This document shows positions 44,801 to 55,383 of a DNA stretch of 64,000 nt, piece by piece. The notes below the pieces were generated by a model that was not told the origin of the DNA, did no database searches, and saw nothing but the letters and a program-made list of their open reading frames with translations. The stretch spans positions 63,845,543 through 63,909,542 of the forward strand of contig NC_066314.1 of NCBI RefSeq assembly GCF_022539315.1. The letters are read 5' to 3'. Every line of letters starts with the position of its first letter. Position 1 is the stretch's first letter. A program made the translations under genes and the position numbers. The stretch comes from Serinus canaria. Its lineage: Eukaryota > Chordata > Aves > Passeriformes > Fringillidae.

Positions 44801-47800
44801 TTTGTAATGCTTTCAATATGAAGTCATCTCTGCAGATCACATCTGATTATTGCCACAATGCTCATTATGGGATTGCCAACACAAGGTCCACCCTGCTCCC
44901 TCAAGTACCAAGTACCATCCTAAAGTCATCAGTGCAACTCCAAATATTTGCAAGTAAGGTTGGCTAACCTGTCTAAAATGAAGATTAAACTGCTAAAAAG
45001 CTTCTAGCCAATATTCCTGGCACCTCCACACCCCAGCCCAATTCTCACTTTAGGGCAGAGTTAACACCTTGAAAATTTCAATTCAACACTGCAGCAGGAG
45101 GTAATGGTTAAGAATGAAACTTGTGAATTGACTTTTTCTGTATCAACACAATCCTTCATGGAGGGAGAAGGCCATTTTTAGTCTACATTAATGCCAAACT
45201 GATTTAGAAAGAGAAATCAAATCATTGTCTGTTGTCATTTGACCAAGCCAAACGAGCAAAGCTTTTCCAGTTTCCTCCCCGAGGCTCTCCGATCCCCACA
45301 CATCCTTACAGCCTTTTTCTTGTGTTTGAGCATTATGAGAATTGCACACAATGTGTCAGATGAGATCCCTCAGCTTTGTGCAAGACAATCAGCATCCTCT
45401 CCTTTCTCCTGCAAGTACAAGCTGTGATGCACCCCAGGTTGATTGTTGCTTTCTTGCTATCTCAAATGCCTTTCATGCCCAAGTCCACCACTTTGTATTC
45501 CTATCTGAAGTTCTACAAACTTGGGGCAGAGGGTTGTTGGAGGGTTTTTCCACCTGGGAAAACAAGGCTAGAATAAGAAATCCAGTTTCCTAGTTTAAGC
45601 AAGCTGTGAGAAGGAACTGAATTATGTTCTTTCTGGTACCTGATGAACATAAGCTCCATGCACTAATCCCAGTGAAAGTGTTCCTAAAAGGCTTTGCATG
45701 CTAGACTTGGGATATTCAGTGACAGTTTCTTAAGCACCTAAGCTCTATAATAATACAAACCTATCTGGCTGCTAGATGCTTGTTCAAGCTAAATTTTCTT
45801 CCTTGGAAATTCAATTGTGGAAAGGATTCCAGTTTAGATCTTTTCCCAAAAGGCCATAAAGCACAAGACAAGGGAGCATGCTGGAACTGATAACACACAT
45901 ATATTCTAGGAGTAAGGGACTGGTCCTTTATGATACCAGACAAAGCAGTGCATGTCAGCAAAACAGATTTCAGACTGCCACCAGTGCAAACAATCTTCCC
46001 TCTTCCTCTATAAGTGCTAAGTTCAGGTACAACAGAGCACTGGCCATCTGCCTCAGGCACACACTGCTAGATATTAATTCTCTATATTAAAGCAACAATT
46101 GTGAAGCCTTTTCAAGAGCATTTCCACATTGTGGTGCTGGCTGGTTAAGACACCACCCCACCACTTAGGTATTCAAGGTACTTGCACAGCAGACTAGAGA
46201 AAAATGAGCAAGATCAACTAAAGGACATGAAGATTAACATGTTTCCAGCTTAATAATCCTGTGCATTTATTTCTGCATGATGGTGCCTGTTGAGATTCCA
46301 GTCTTTATAAACAACACTTCATTGCTGATGAGAGGAGACATAAAGAGCTGGATAGATTGCCACAGTCCTCATCCATCAACTTCCAAGATGCCAAAGACTA
46401 AATTTAAGGTATTTATTTCTTACAGAACACAACATTCCCTAGTTTTTTTTCTGAAGGGCAGCGTGGCATTAAATCCCTTGAAAATACAAGTGGCATTTTA
46501 ACTGCAGTTCTTCCCCTTTTCAGAAATATTACAGCACAAGGGATCTCAGACCCCTTTCCCTGGATTTGGGGCATTGGTAATATAAGTCTGCAAACCAAAG
46601 ACTCAGTTTTGCTTGCAAGTTAACACAGCCTCATCTAGAACATCTTTATATGTTGTGTCAAAATTAAATGCATCTCAATTTTCACTTTGGCCAGGCTTCT
46701 TTTAACAGGCTTAGTTCTGATTCCCTGAGCCCTCTCCTTTAATGAGCTGAAAGGGAGCTTCATGGGCTGGTCCACATGGGCCTTAAAGCAAAGGCCTGAA
46801 GCTGAAGATGCATTTTGGACTTAGTAAGGCCATTCATCTTTTCCTGGCCTAATTCAGTTTAGTCAGAAGTTTTCAGGGCACGTCTGCTGAAAACAGATTT
46901 CACAGTCTTGGAAATTCAGGTCTGAAACCACTTACAGGGAAACCAAAACTAAGAGGAAATGGCAATAAACACCTCACTCAGATGAGTCCTGAAACAAAAC
47001 CAACCAAAGACCAAGTGAAAAACACCTCCCTGAAACTTGCTCTTCATTTGAGACTATTCCCTGAATGGGACACTGCTCAGCTGTGACTGGAGCATGGGAT
47101 GAATCCCAGGCACTTCAGATTTTTCTGCCCATGGAGGGATGGAGTTAGGAGAAGTGCCTGTGGTGTCTCACACAGTAGAAGCTCTGTGTGCTTACAGCAG
47201 ATGTGCACCTTGAGTCTCACTGCAGCTGTGGCTGACACAGTCCCCAGCCAGGCAATGTCCTGCCAAAGTTTCTGGCCCAGATCTCATTCACTCCTGGTGG
47301 TGGAACACCTTCCTGCACTTAGGACAGCTATTCCCTTTACCACCACCTTAAGTGACCTTGCCCTTCCATTTCCAGCAGGGAACATCAGACTGCTACATGC
47401 TGTCCCTGCCACAGCCAGCCCTCCCACAGAAGAATTTATAGGTATGGAACAAGCCATACACTGCAATTTGCTGCATGGCAAACCAATTACTGATATTAAT
47501 GCCTGCCTGGACGAGATTCATTTAACTATCACAAATATAAAAGTAATATTTATTATATTTAAAAATGTGGGGGGTTTCCCCCAACTCCCACCCATAGATG
47601 CGTGCCAGCTTAGACTCAGACATTTGAAATTTCACTCTGTATTGTAAAAAACTGCTCTGTTTTCAAAATTATTGGCAGTCTGGGATTCCTGTGGCAATAA
47701 TAAAAGCTACAAATAACACTGCATTAACATTTGCTTTCAAGGCAAAGCATCAGAGCCCTCCCATTAACCCATTTCCAAATACATCTTAAGCACAGTGTAT

Positions 47801-50800
47801 GTAGGAACTACACTTGCCTTTAAGGGTACATCAAATACTTCTAAAGCACAACCCCATTGACAATGCTGGAAGTCTAGTAAGAAATGCTGAAAATCTTTTC
47901 ACTCAAAGCTTCTTTGAAAGGAGCTTAGAGGGCTTTCAGTTTCCTCTCTGCTTTCATAGAAAGAAGACAGGCCTCAATTTTCACATGTGACAAGTAATTT
48001 TTGTAAGCTTACCTTCAGATATTTTGTAAGATGTGATTTTTGAGAAGCTTTGTACATTGTGCACACAATAATCCTCTTTAAAGGCACTGACACTAGACAA
48101 TTTTGAAGGCACACAAAATCATGGGCCCTTCCTGAAAATTTAGCTCTGTTCCTCAGCTTTTACCTATTCTACTTGTTTCCCATTCCCTGGTATTCACCAT
48201 CCCCATCACATGACTCTTGAAATTGTCTCCTTGGCACCCAAAACAGATATCCTCCACTGGTAAGGACTTAATGTAAAGTAGTTTTCTCCCCACTTATTTG
48301 CTGCTTTCCCCCATTCAAACCTTTAGAGGTGGTCAACATTTGCCTTCAGACTAATCTTGTCACCAACATTGTTTTGCAGATCACAGAACTGGAGCAGACA
48401 CTCCTGGTGAAGAGAGCATGTGTGGCTCTATCAAACCTACAGCAGCTGGAGTTCCTCAAAACTTCCAATGAGTTACATTGCAAATCTATAGTATTTTCCC
48501 TAAAAAGATCCAAGCACACCCTCCTTATTTTTCCTTGACAGTGAAGACAAAACCTCTTGTCATAAGTAAATCACTCCCCCCCAAAACGAAAAATCATTCT
48601 GGTATGAACAACTGCTGGTATGAAAAAAGGCACCTGAGTCAATCACCTTCCATCATGTCTTCAATTCTTTCCCCTTCAAGGAATCTCTTGGATAAATGTA
48701 TTTCTGCTCAAGAGAGAACAGTCACAGCCACCTGGAAGCTGCACAGGGTTCTACATTTAGGAGCAGATATGGATCCAGCCAACACTGCACAGAAATTCTG
48801 GCTACACTGGGAAATGGGATGGAGAGCACAGCTAGACTGCATTGCTCCCTGAAGGCAGGAAGGCACAGACGGGTCTGCTCAGACCTGCAGTCACTACTGT
48901 CATGCAAGTAGGGTTTTTTTCTTTAGCTCATTCTCTTTTCTATTCAGAAGCCTTGTAATTCAGACTGTGTGCTGATTTGCAAACCACCACAGTTAATTCT
49001 GAGTTATTGAGGGCCAATTAATTTACAGCAGTACTTCTGAGTTTTGACAGAATCCAGGAAACTTCCTTCCTGGTGACACAGACAATGAACAAAAGATATT
49101 TGCTCTTGGACATTTTGTCAAGGAAAGACTAAAAAAATCCTGGCTGTAGGCAGTGTGAGTGTAGCATATTATACAGCAGGACTTTTAGTACAGTTAGAGT
49201 CTGAGAAGTGAACATACCTCAGACAAAAGGTAGGAAATCAGAGACTGAAGCTGGCCAACATTTTGTAGAAAGTTAAAAACATCAGTCGCTTGACAAACCT
49301 ATTATCAGAAGAAAAACACTTCAGAATTTACAAGGTTAAAGAAAGGGAAAGAGAAATACTGGCTACCAAAATGAGGATAAAGGAATTTACTGTCCCAGCT
49401 TGTGCACACATTCTGCTTTTCACAATACACTTGATTTTCTCTTTCATTTTTACACTTCAGTAAAGGTCAAAGTTTTGTGTACATGGCAAAACGAAATCAT
49501 TGCTGACAAATGGGTGAAGCCAAAGGCAATTTCCTTTGTCTGCACTTGTAAGGAGAGACATCCCCCGCTCTGGTTCAGCTGCACCCTGGGTTGTCAACAA
49601 CTGTCAGCAGTGGTTCAATTTAGTGCATCAAGGAGAGTCCAAATAATTTGGAAAGAATGATTAAAGCCAAGTGGGTCCCACCCAGATCCTCCAGAACACA
49701 CATGCAGAACAGCCAAAGCAAGAAAAATATTTAAAAATTATTCGGAAAATGAACAGTAGAAACCCACTAGATCTGGCAGAGGGACTGAAGGCATCTGAAG
49801 TTGCTTAGAAGTTGTGACCAAAAAAAAACCAAACAAACAAAAAAAAAAAAAAAAACCAAAAAAAAACACCAACAAAACCAAACCACAGCTGATTTGTCAG
49901 TTCTCTTATAGAATCCCCCATTTCTCCATCACTTTGTCAGAGGAGGCTGTTATAAAGAAGCTAGTGAGAATATCAGTATCATAATTAATTTATTTTAGAT
50001 GAAAGATAATCACAAGCCTTATGAACCAGAAGAAAACCAGTGTAGCTAATTTGAAAGGGACTCTGCCACTTGCCCTACAGAAGGCAAACCCAATTAATGA
50101 ATATTGCTCTGGTGGTGTCTACCATGACTTTAAATCATGTCACTATTCCCTCTCACACTTTAACACCCAAAAGAATTACAATCTGCTTGGATTAATGCAG
50201 TACACTGTCATTAGGCTGGCAATTAAATCCCATTTCTGAGATTGTGTGATCTGAGTCACCAACATCTGCAAATATCTTTACATCTTGTGTAATAGCTGGC
50301 TTCAGATCTTGATACACCGAAGTAAAAAGGTCTTTTTAATGCTTCTCACATTATTTTGGACTTAAAACTTCATGATGACAGCAGCTTCTCAAAACAGCAC
50401 ATGAATCAAATTTATTACCCACTTTGTCATGTGGGATTTTCTTAACTCTAAGCCAACAGAGCAACAACAAATCAAGGTCAGTGTTTATACTTGGTGAATA
50501 AAAATTAACCACATGCTCAAAACCATTTTTTTTTTTTTTGACACTGAAAAGGTATTTGGTCTTGGTAAAGGACTTTTGAGATATGCAGAATTCACCAGCT
50601 CTTCTACACATCTGGGAGTATCTGAGAAAACACCTCAAGCAACAATTCCCTGTCATGCCAGACTCCTGATTTAAAAAAATAAAATCTGACAGCCATTCTA
50701 CTGCTTCCAACATCAGTAGTCACACATGAGAAAGACAATCTCATTGCAGGATGCTCATCCCAGGAATTAATTCAATCCCAAACGGTATCATTCAATATTT

Positions 50801-51850
50801 AAACAGATCAGTGTTCCAAATGATGGTTTAGTGTAACAGCAGCAGCACAGGAGACCTTTTTGCCATAGAGGTCAGAAATGAGACAGCATGTTTTGGGCTT
50901 GGAGAACACATCTAGCTCTACAAATCCACTGCAGTACTACCCTCTCCAGCCATAGAAGGTGTTCAGATAACTGCTTCCTTCCTTAAATTAGAGCCTAACC
51001 ACGGAGCACAATAAAATGCATTCTGTACAGACCTAAAAAAGAACACTACCTTAAAACCTTCACTAATCTTTTACTTCTTGGAGAGCTGCTTGCAGCACTT
51101 GCCATTCCAGAGGAGCAGCTGCTGTTCATGGCCAGGCCTCCGGGGGCACAGCCAGCAGGCAGCCAGCCTGGCAGGAGCCGCAGTGCCAGCCCAGGCAGAG
51201 GGCTTGCAGGGCACAGCCGCAGGGCTGCCCTGGCATGCCTGCAGTGCCAGCTGGGGCACTGAGCTCACAGGGCTGCCCTGGTGTGCCCACAGTGCCAGCC
51301 TGGGCACTGAGCTCACAGGGCTGCCCTGGTGTGCCCACAGTGCCAGCCTGGGCACTGAGCTCACAGGGCTGCCCTGGTGTGCCCACAGTGCCAGCCTGGG
51401 CACTGAGCTCACAGGGCTGCCCTGGTGTGCCCACAGTGCCAGCCTGGGCACTGAGCTCACAGGGCTGCCCTGGCGTGCCTGCAGTGCCAGCCCGGGCAGA
51501 GGGCTTGCAGGGCACAGCCGCAGGGCTGCCCTGGCATGCCTGCAGTGCCAGCTGGGGCACTGAGCTCACAGGGCACTGAGCTCACAGGGCTGCCCTGGCG
51601 TGCCCGGGCTGCCGCAGCTCAGCCAGCTCCAGCCCCGGCCCCGCAGCACGGCCCCAGCCCCAGCCCGAGCCCCGGCCCAGCCCACCCCGCACCTCCTTGA
51701 TGCGCTTCACCAGCGCGTTCTGGTCGAAGGCCACGGCCTCTGCGCACTGGTGGAGGTGCTCCTGGTAGCGCAGGCACAGCTGCAGCACCTGCTGTGGGTC
51801 CAGCTTCTCCAGCTTGGTGTTGGTTGGAGATGTCTGCCCACTGAGGAGTC
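35597..51850 (-). CDS. BORCS5: BLOC-1-related complex subunit 5, C-terminal two exons (partial in window)
   Basis: The visible coding sequence is complement(join(35597..35827, 51693..51850)). It gives 128 residues plus a split Gly, matching the C-terminal part of the human protein (196 residues) almost exactly: [46 protein letters not shown], and the end FSMKPDREL. By family knowledge, BORCS5 (also called myrlysin or LOH12CR1) is an N-myristoylated subunit of BORC. BORC sits on lysosomes, recruits ARL8 and promotes kinesin-driven movement to the cell periphery. The visible part is predicted helical and coiled-coil-like, as expected for a BORC subunit. The myristoylation site and exons 1-2 are not seen, so they should lie right of the window. 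The gene converges on DUSP16. Confidence 0.95.
37460..37465 (-). terminator. Possible intronic poly(A) signal on the BORCS5 strand
   Basis: AATAAA on the minus strand, with a second one near 37585-37590, about 1.7 kb upstream of the last BORCS5 exon. Either could end an alternative short transcript. Motif only. Confidence 0.25.
38461..38475. repeat. Poly-A run
   Basis: A short A run inside the BORCS5 last intron. Confidence 0.75.
40178..40216. repeat. (AC)n/(AT)n compound microsatellite
   Basis: TATATATAAT, then about seven AC units, then ATATATAAATATA. Inside the BORCS5 last intron. Confidence 0.85.
49819..49886. repeat. A/C-rich low-complexity tract
   Basis: Long A runs broken by CC and C (AACCAAACAAACAA-type), inside the BORCS5 last intron. 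It may be a degraded retroposon tail. Confidence 0.8.
51181..51606. repeat. GC-rich minisatellite, 48-bp units with 61-bp variant units at both ends
   Basis: CAGTGCCAG marks unit starts at 51181, 51242, 51290, 51338, 51386, 51434, 51482 and 51543. The spacings are 61, 48, 48, 48, 48, 48 and 61 bp. The 61-bp type carries GGGCTTGCAGGGCACAGCCG and occurs at both ends. The 48-bp unit is a multiple of three with few stops, so both strands show long spurious 16-residue repeat ORFs. It lies 86 bp inside the intron after BORCS5 exon 51693-51850. Confidence 0.92.
51693..51850 (-). CDS. BORCS5: BORCS5 penultimate coding exon
   Basis: The acceptor CTCTGCAG is followed by two bases of a split Gly, then 52 codons, from [10 protein letters not shown] to NALVKRIKE. 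It ends GAG with donor GTGCGG (phase 0), which joins correctly to MDLSV. Differences from remembered human are conservative (Ala to Thr, Ser to Pro, Asp to Glu). The exon lies between a GC-rich minisatellite on its downstream side and a solo LTR 76 bp upstream of its acceptor. Confidence 0.95.
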
Positions 51851-51926
51851 CTGCAGAGCAAAGGAAGACCCAGAGTTAATCTGACTGCTCATGCTGTTGG
51901 TTCAGCTGCAATCCAAGAGACAGCAG

Positions 51927-52335
51927 TGTGACATTCACATTCTCTGAAAAATCCCTTCTCCCAGGATTTTTCTCCTGGGAAGCTGAGAAGCCTCAAACAA
52001 AAAGGAAAACCATTTTATCTGATTTGCTTCTCCTGTGTTGTGCTCACATGTGGAATGTGTTTGGAGATAATTTACCACAGGTGATTGTTTCATTGGATTC
52101 TGCTTGTGAGTGTTTTCACTCATTTGCCAATCAGTGCCAAGCTGTGTCAGGGCTCTGGAGAGAGTCACAAGTTTTCATTATTATCTTTTTAGCCTTCTGT
52201 AAGTATCCTTTCTGTATTATTTAGTATAGTTTAGTTTAGTATTCTTTAATATAATATAGTATCATAAAATAATAAATTAGCCTTCTGAGAACATGGAGTC
52301 AGATTCATTGTTCCTTCCTGCCACGGGGCACCCCA
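51927..52335 (+). mobile_element. Solo LTR of an endogenous retrovirus next to BORCS5 exon 3
   Basis: A 409-bp element from TGTGACATT to CACCCCA, flanked by the 6-bp direct repeat CAGCAG (51921-51926 and 52336-52341). AATAAA at 52271-52276 fits the poly(A) signal of the LTR in plus orientation, antisense to BORCS5. The AGTATAGTTTAGTTTAGTAT-type stretch is typical of a very common passerine LTR family. The target duplication length suggests a class II (ERVK-like) element. No internal viral genes are present. Confidence 0.9.
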
Positions 52336-52930
52336 CAGCAGAACAAACCCAGTAATAAGATTTATGAGGGGTGATGAAAAGCTAATTCTGAATCATTCAA
52401 GGATGTTTTGAATTTACAGCAGTGCATAGAACAGTTTGCCACAGAGCTTGGCCTTCCCTGACAGAGCCTAAACAGACACTAAATGCAGGTCCATCATGCA
52501 CATCTCCTCAGTTTTCAGCAACGTACAAGTCCTGTTTTTTCTCCTCCACAACCAATCCTAAACTGTGAAGAACGAGCTCTCTCCTAATTTATGTAAGACA
52601 GAAGAGGAAGGAGTTGAAGTCTGCATTCTCAGAAGGGCACTGGAGTCATATTAATTTCACTAGACTCACACTGCCAAGACCAGAGCTCTAAAAATTCACT
52701 ACTCCCCCAAAATAAACCTGAGTAAACAAATGGCCCTCCTTAAGTTAAATTATTGGGGTGAATTGTCTGCATTTTGCCTACCTTGCCTTTTTCAAAGCTG
52801 CAGAACTCTTCTACCTTCTAAGGCTTTTCTTTACACTCTCAAAGAGTAGCAATATACCTCTTTCTGTTTCTTTAGTATGGAATTAAGATCCCTACCTACT
52901 TTCATGACCAGGTTTCACAAAAAAGCTCAC

Positions 52931-52949
52931 AAAAAAAAAAAAAAAAAAA
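52931..52949. repeat. Poly-A run of 19
   Basis: An uninterrupted A tract in the BORCS5 intron. Confidence 0.85.
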
Positions 52950-54844
52950 GAAATTTGACTTAAAAGTGGGACACTGGTAATATTCAGAGGAGCAAAACTG
53001 CCCAGAGAAATTTCTCCTGCCCATTGTTTGTTGACTACATAGTGCAACTTGAGAATGTCCACACTGACCACCTTCCCCACAGCAGCTGGAAAAAATGATG
53101 CTAAGCTCTCAAGCCATCCTTTTTTTGCTATTTAATTTACTTACTTCCATTTCATTTTCCTTCAGCATTAGCACAACTCTTTTCTTGTCGGGACACCATC
53201 TGTGACAAACTGCACACACACACAATGTGCTTTTCCCAAAACATCCATCAAGCTATGTAAACTGAATTCAGTGACTGCACGCATGTGCCCTCTGGGACTC
53301 TCATTTTACAGACAGGAAAAGACATTAAAACAGCAAATGTAAGCAAGTATCACACTAAGCAATTAAAAAGTAATAAATGCCAGTTATTTGGATTGGAAAA
53401 CCTCTTCTAAGAATGTACCTCAGTGGAAAATGGAAAATATTTTGAATTGCCCCCGTGCCTATTGGAAGCTACAACTGGTGACATCGAGTTCTTGCTAAAG
53501 CACAAGACAGAAACCAAGAAGCAAGTTAGAAATATCTTATGAATATGAGCAAGTAAAATCTTTTTGAAAACATTTGCAGACCAAAATGAAAATAAAACTA
53601 GGACAGTAACTTCATCAAATATAAAGAAGAAGCAGGGTTACATTTCATCAACACTCAACATCTTATTCTCCCAGGATGCTCTCAATTGCTCTCCACACAA
53701 AGAGATAAGAGATTAAAAAAAGGTAATTTTGTTTTACTGATTTGTCCACTAAAATTGTGTTGCCTCAGTCAAGAGGTCAGAAGAGGAAACAAACCATTTA
53801 GTCCCAAAATCCTGTATTAGCAACAGTCAAGTTATTTTTTATATTTTGGAGGGAATAATCTCAAACAAAATCTTAGATGCAGATCTTTCAAATCTATTTT
53901 CAGGTAAAGTACAAAACTGTGACAGGAACAAACCCACTAAATGAAATAAGACTTTTTAAAAATTGTTTATCTTTCATATTCTAGTGCTTCCTCAGTTCAC
54001 AAATTGTGATCTTTTACAATATTATCTTGTCAGGATGAATGTTCAAATAATGTTGTCAACTTTTAATATGCTGAATGTTCACAGAGGAATGAAGAGTTCA
54101 CCATACACCTGAGGCACTTATCCTGTCTCTGCACTGATCAAATACATGATGCTATCAGCCAACTAATTTTCTTTTATTACTAATCTCTCACCAACTTCAA
54201 GAGGAAAAAGAAAATTAGACACTGTTTGAAAGATTTAATTAACATGAAGTATGTACTTTGGCCAACTTATGCTTCTTATGAGAATTTTGAAGTGGAACAG
54301 GCCAAGGACTGTAAAATGAGCTAATAAAGAACATGCTACTTAAACTCATGTACTTACAGCCCTGCACAGGTTACATAATGCTAAAACAAAAATTAATAAA
54401 ACTAAGCCTCTCATTTCCTATCCTGAAAAACACAAGCTCGAGTGAAGGGAGACATTCCCTATTCAGCTGGAATTCCTTCATAAGAAGCAGAGGGGGAAAT
54501 ACAATCCAGTACAAATGTTTGGACTAGGGATAAAAAACAAACATCATATGCTGCTTAAAGATAGACTATGGTATTATTCTGGGTGATGCACTAGGGAGAA
54601 ACCAAAGGCATTAGCTTCTCCAAAGACCTCTGGGGTAATGCTGACAATGCCAGAGAACAATTTAGCTTATTTTCAACTTGCAAGAAAGGAAAAAGTACAG
54701 TAAACAAGAGCCCCAAAAGGCCATGCAGCCTGGCAGGAACTCCCATTGTCAGAAGGTCAATCCACCATTTTTTGCTGCTCACTGTAACCACTTACTAACC
54801 ACACTGTAAATCTTAACATTTCTTACTAACATTCCCCTCTGCCC

Positions 54845-55383
54845 CACTCAGGTGTGACCCCACCTGGAGCACTGCATCCAGCTCTGGGGACCCAGCACAA
54901 GACAGACATGGATCTGCTGGAGTGAGGCCACAGCAGGGACACAAAAATGGTCAGAAGGCTGGAACACCTCTCCAGTGAGCAAAGACAGAGCACTGGGGTT
55001 GCTCAGCCTGAGAAACAGAAACCTCCAGGGAGACCTTATCAATATTTAAAGGGGCTTGTGAAAAAGACAAAGAGAGACTTTTACCAGGTGACAAAACAAA
55101 GGACAATAGTTTTAAACAAGAAGAAATTTAAATTGGACATAAGGAAGACACTGTAAACATATCTTTAAACATTGTAAACATGAGTGTGGTGGGAAGTTGG
55201 ATGTGCCATCCCTGAAAGTGTTCAAGGGAAGGCTGGATGGGATTTTGAGCAACCTCATCTAGTCAAAGGGAGTGAAAGATGTCTCTGCCCATGACAGGGA
55301 GTTGGACTAGATGATCTTCAAAGATCATCTTGTCATCCTCCCAACCATCTGATCATCCTCCCAAACAAATCCATTCTATGATT
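54845..55383 (+). mobile_element. CR1 LINE 3' fragment
   Basis: Contains the conserved CR1 3'-end order: CACCTGGAGCACTGCATCCA, then a GCTCAGCCTGAGAAACAGAA-like block, GGAGACCTTATCA, TTGGACTAGATGATCTTCAA and the terminal ATTCTATGATTT. It is 5'-truncated, as is usual for CR1, and has an internal duplication of a CATCCTCCCAA-type stretch near its end. The reverse transcriptase domain is absent. Confidence 0.9.

Larger units (their letters stand above)
35828..51692 (-). other. BORCS5 last intron
   Basis: A 15.9-kb intron on the BORCS5 strand. It contains an AC/AT microsatellite near 40180, an A/C-rich tract near 49819, two minus-strand poly(A)-like motifs near 37.5 kb and the GC-rich minisatellite at 51181-51606. 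The longest ORF (47099-47647, plus strand) resembles no known protein. No nested gene was recognised. Confidence 0.85.

Noticed and set aside
47099..47647. 182-residue plus-strand ORF inside the BORCS5 intron
   Set aside because: No recognisable domain or protein similarity, and a length near what chance allows for one or two ORFs in 64 kb on both strands. No promoter or splice context.
51071..51579. Long repetitive ORFs on both strands with 16-residue repeats
   Set aside because: They are translations of the 48-bp minisatellite. The unit length is divisible by three, so open frames arise automatically.
51181..51606. Regularly spaced repeats that could suggest a CRISPR array
   Set aside because: The units are contiguous without unique spacers, GC-rich, and lie in a vertebrate intron.
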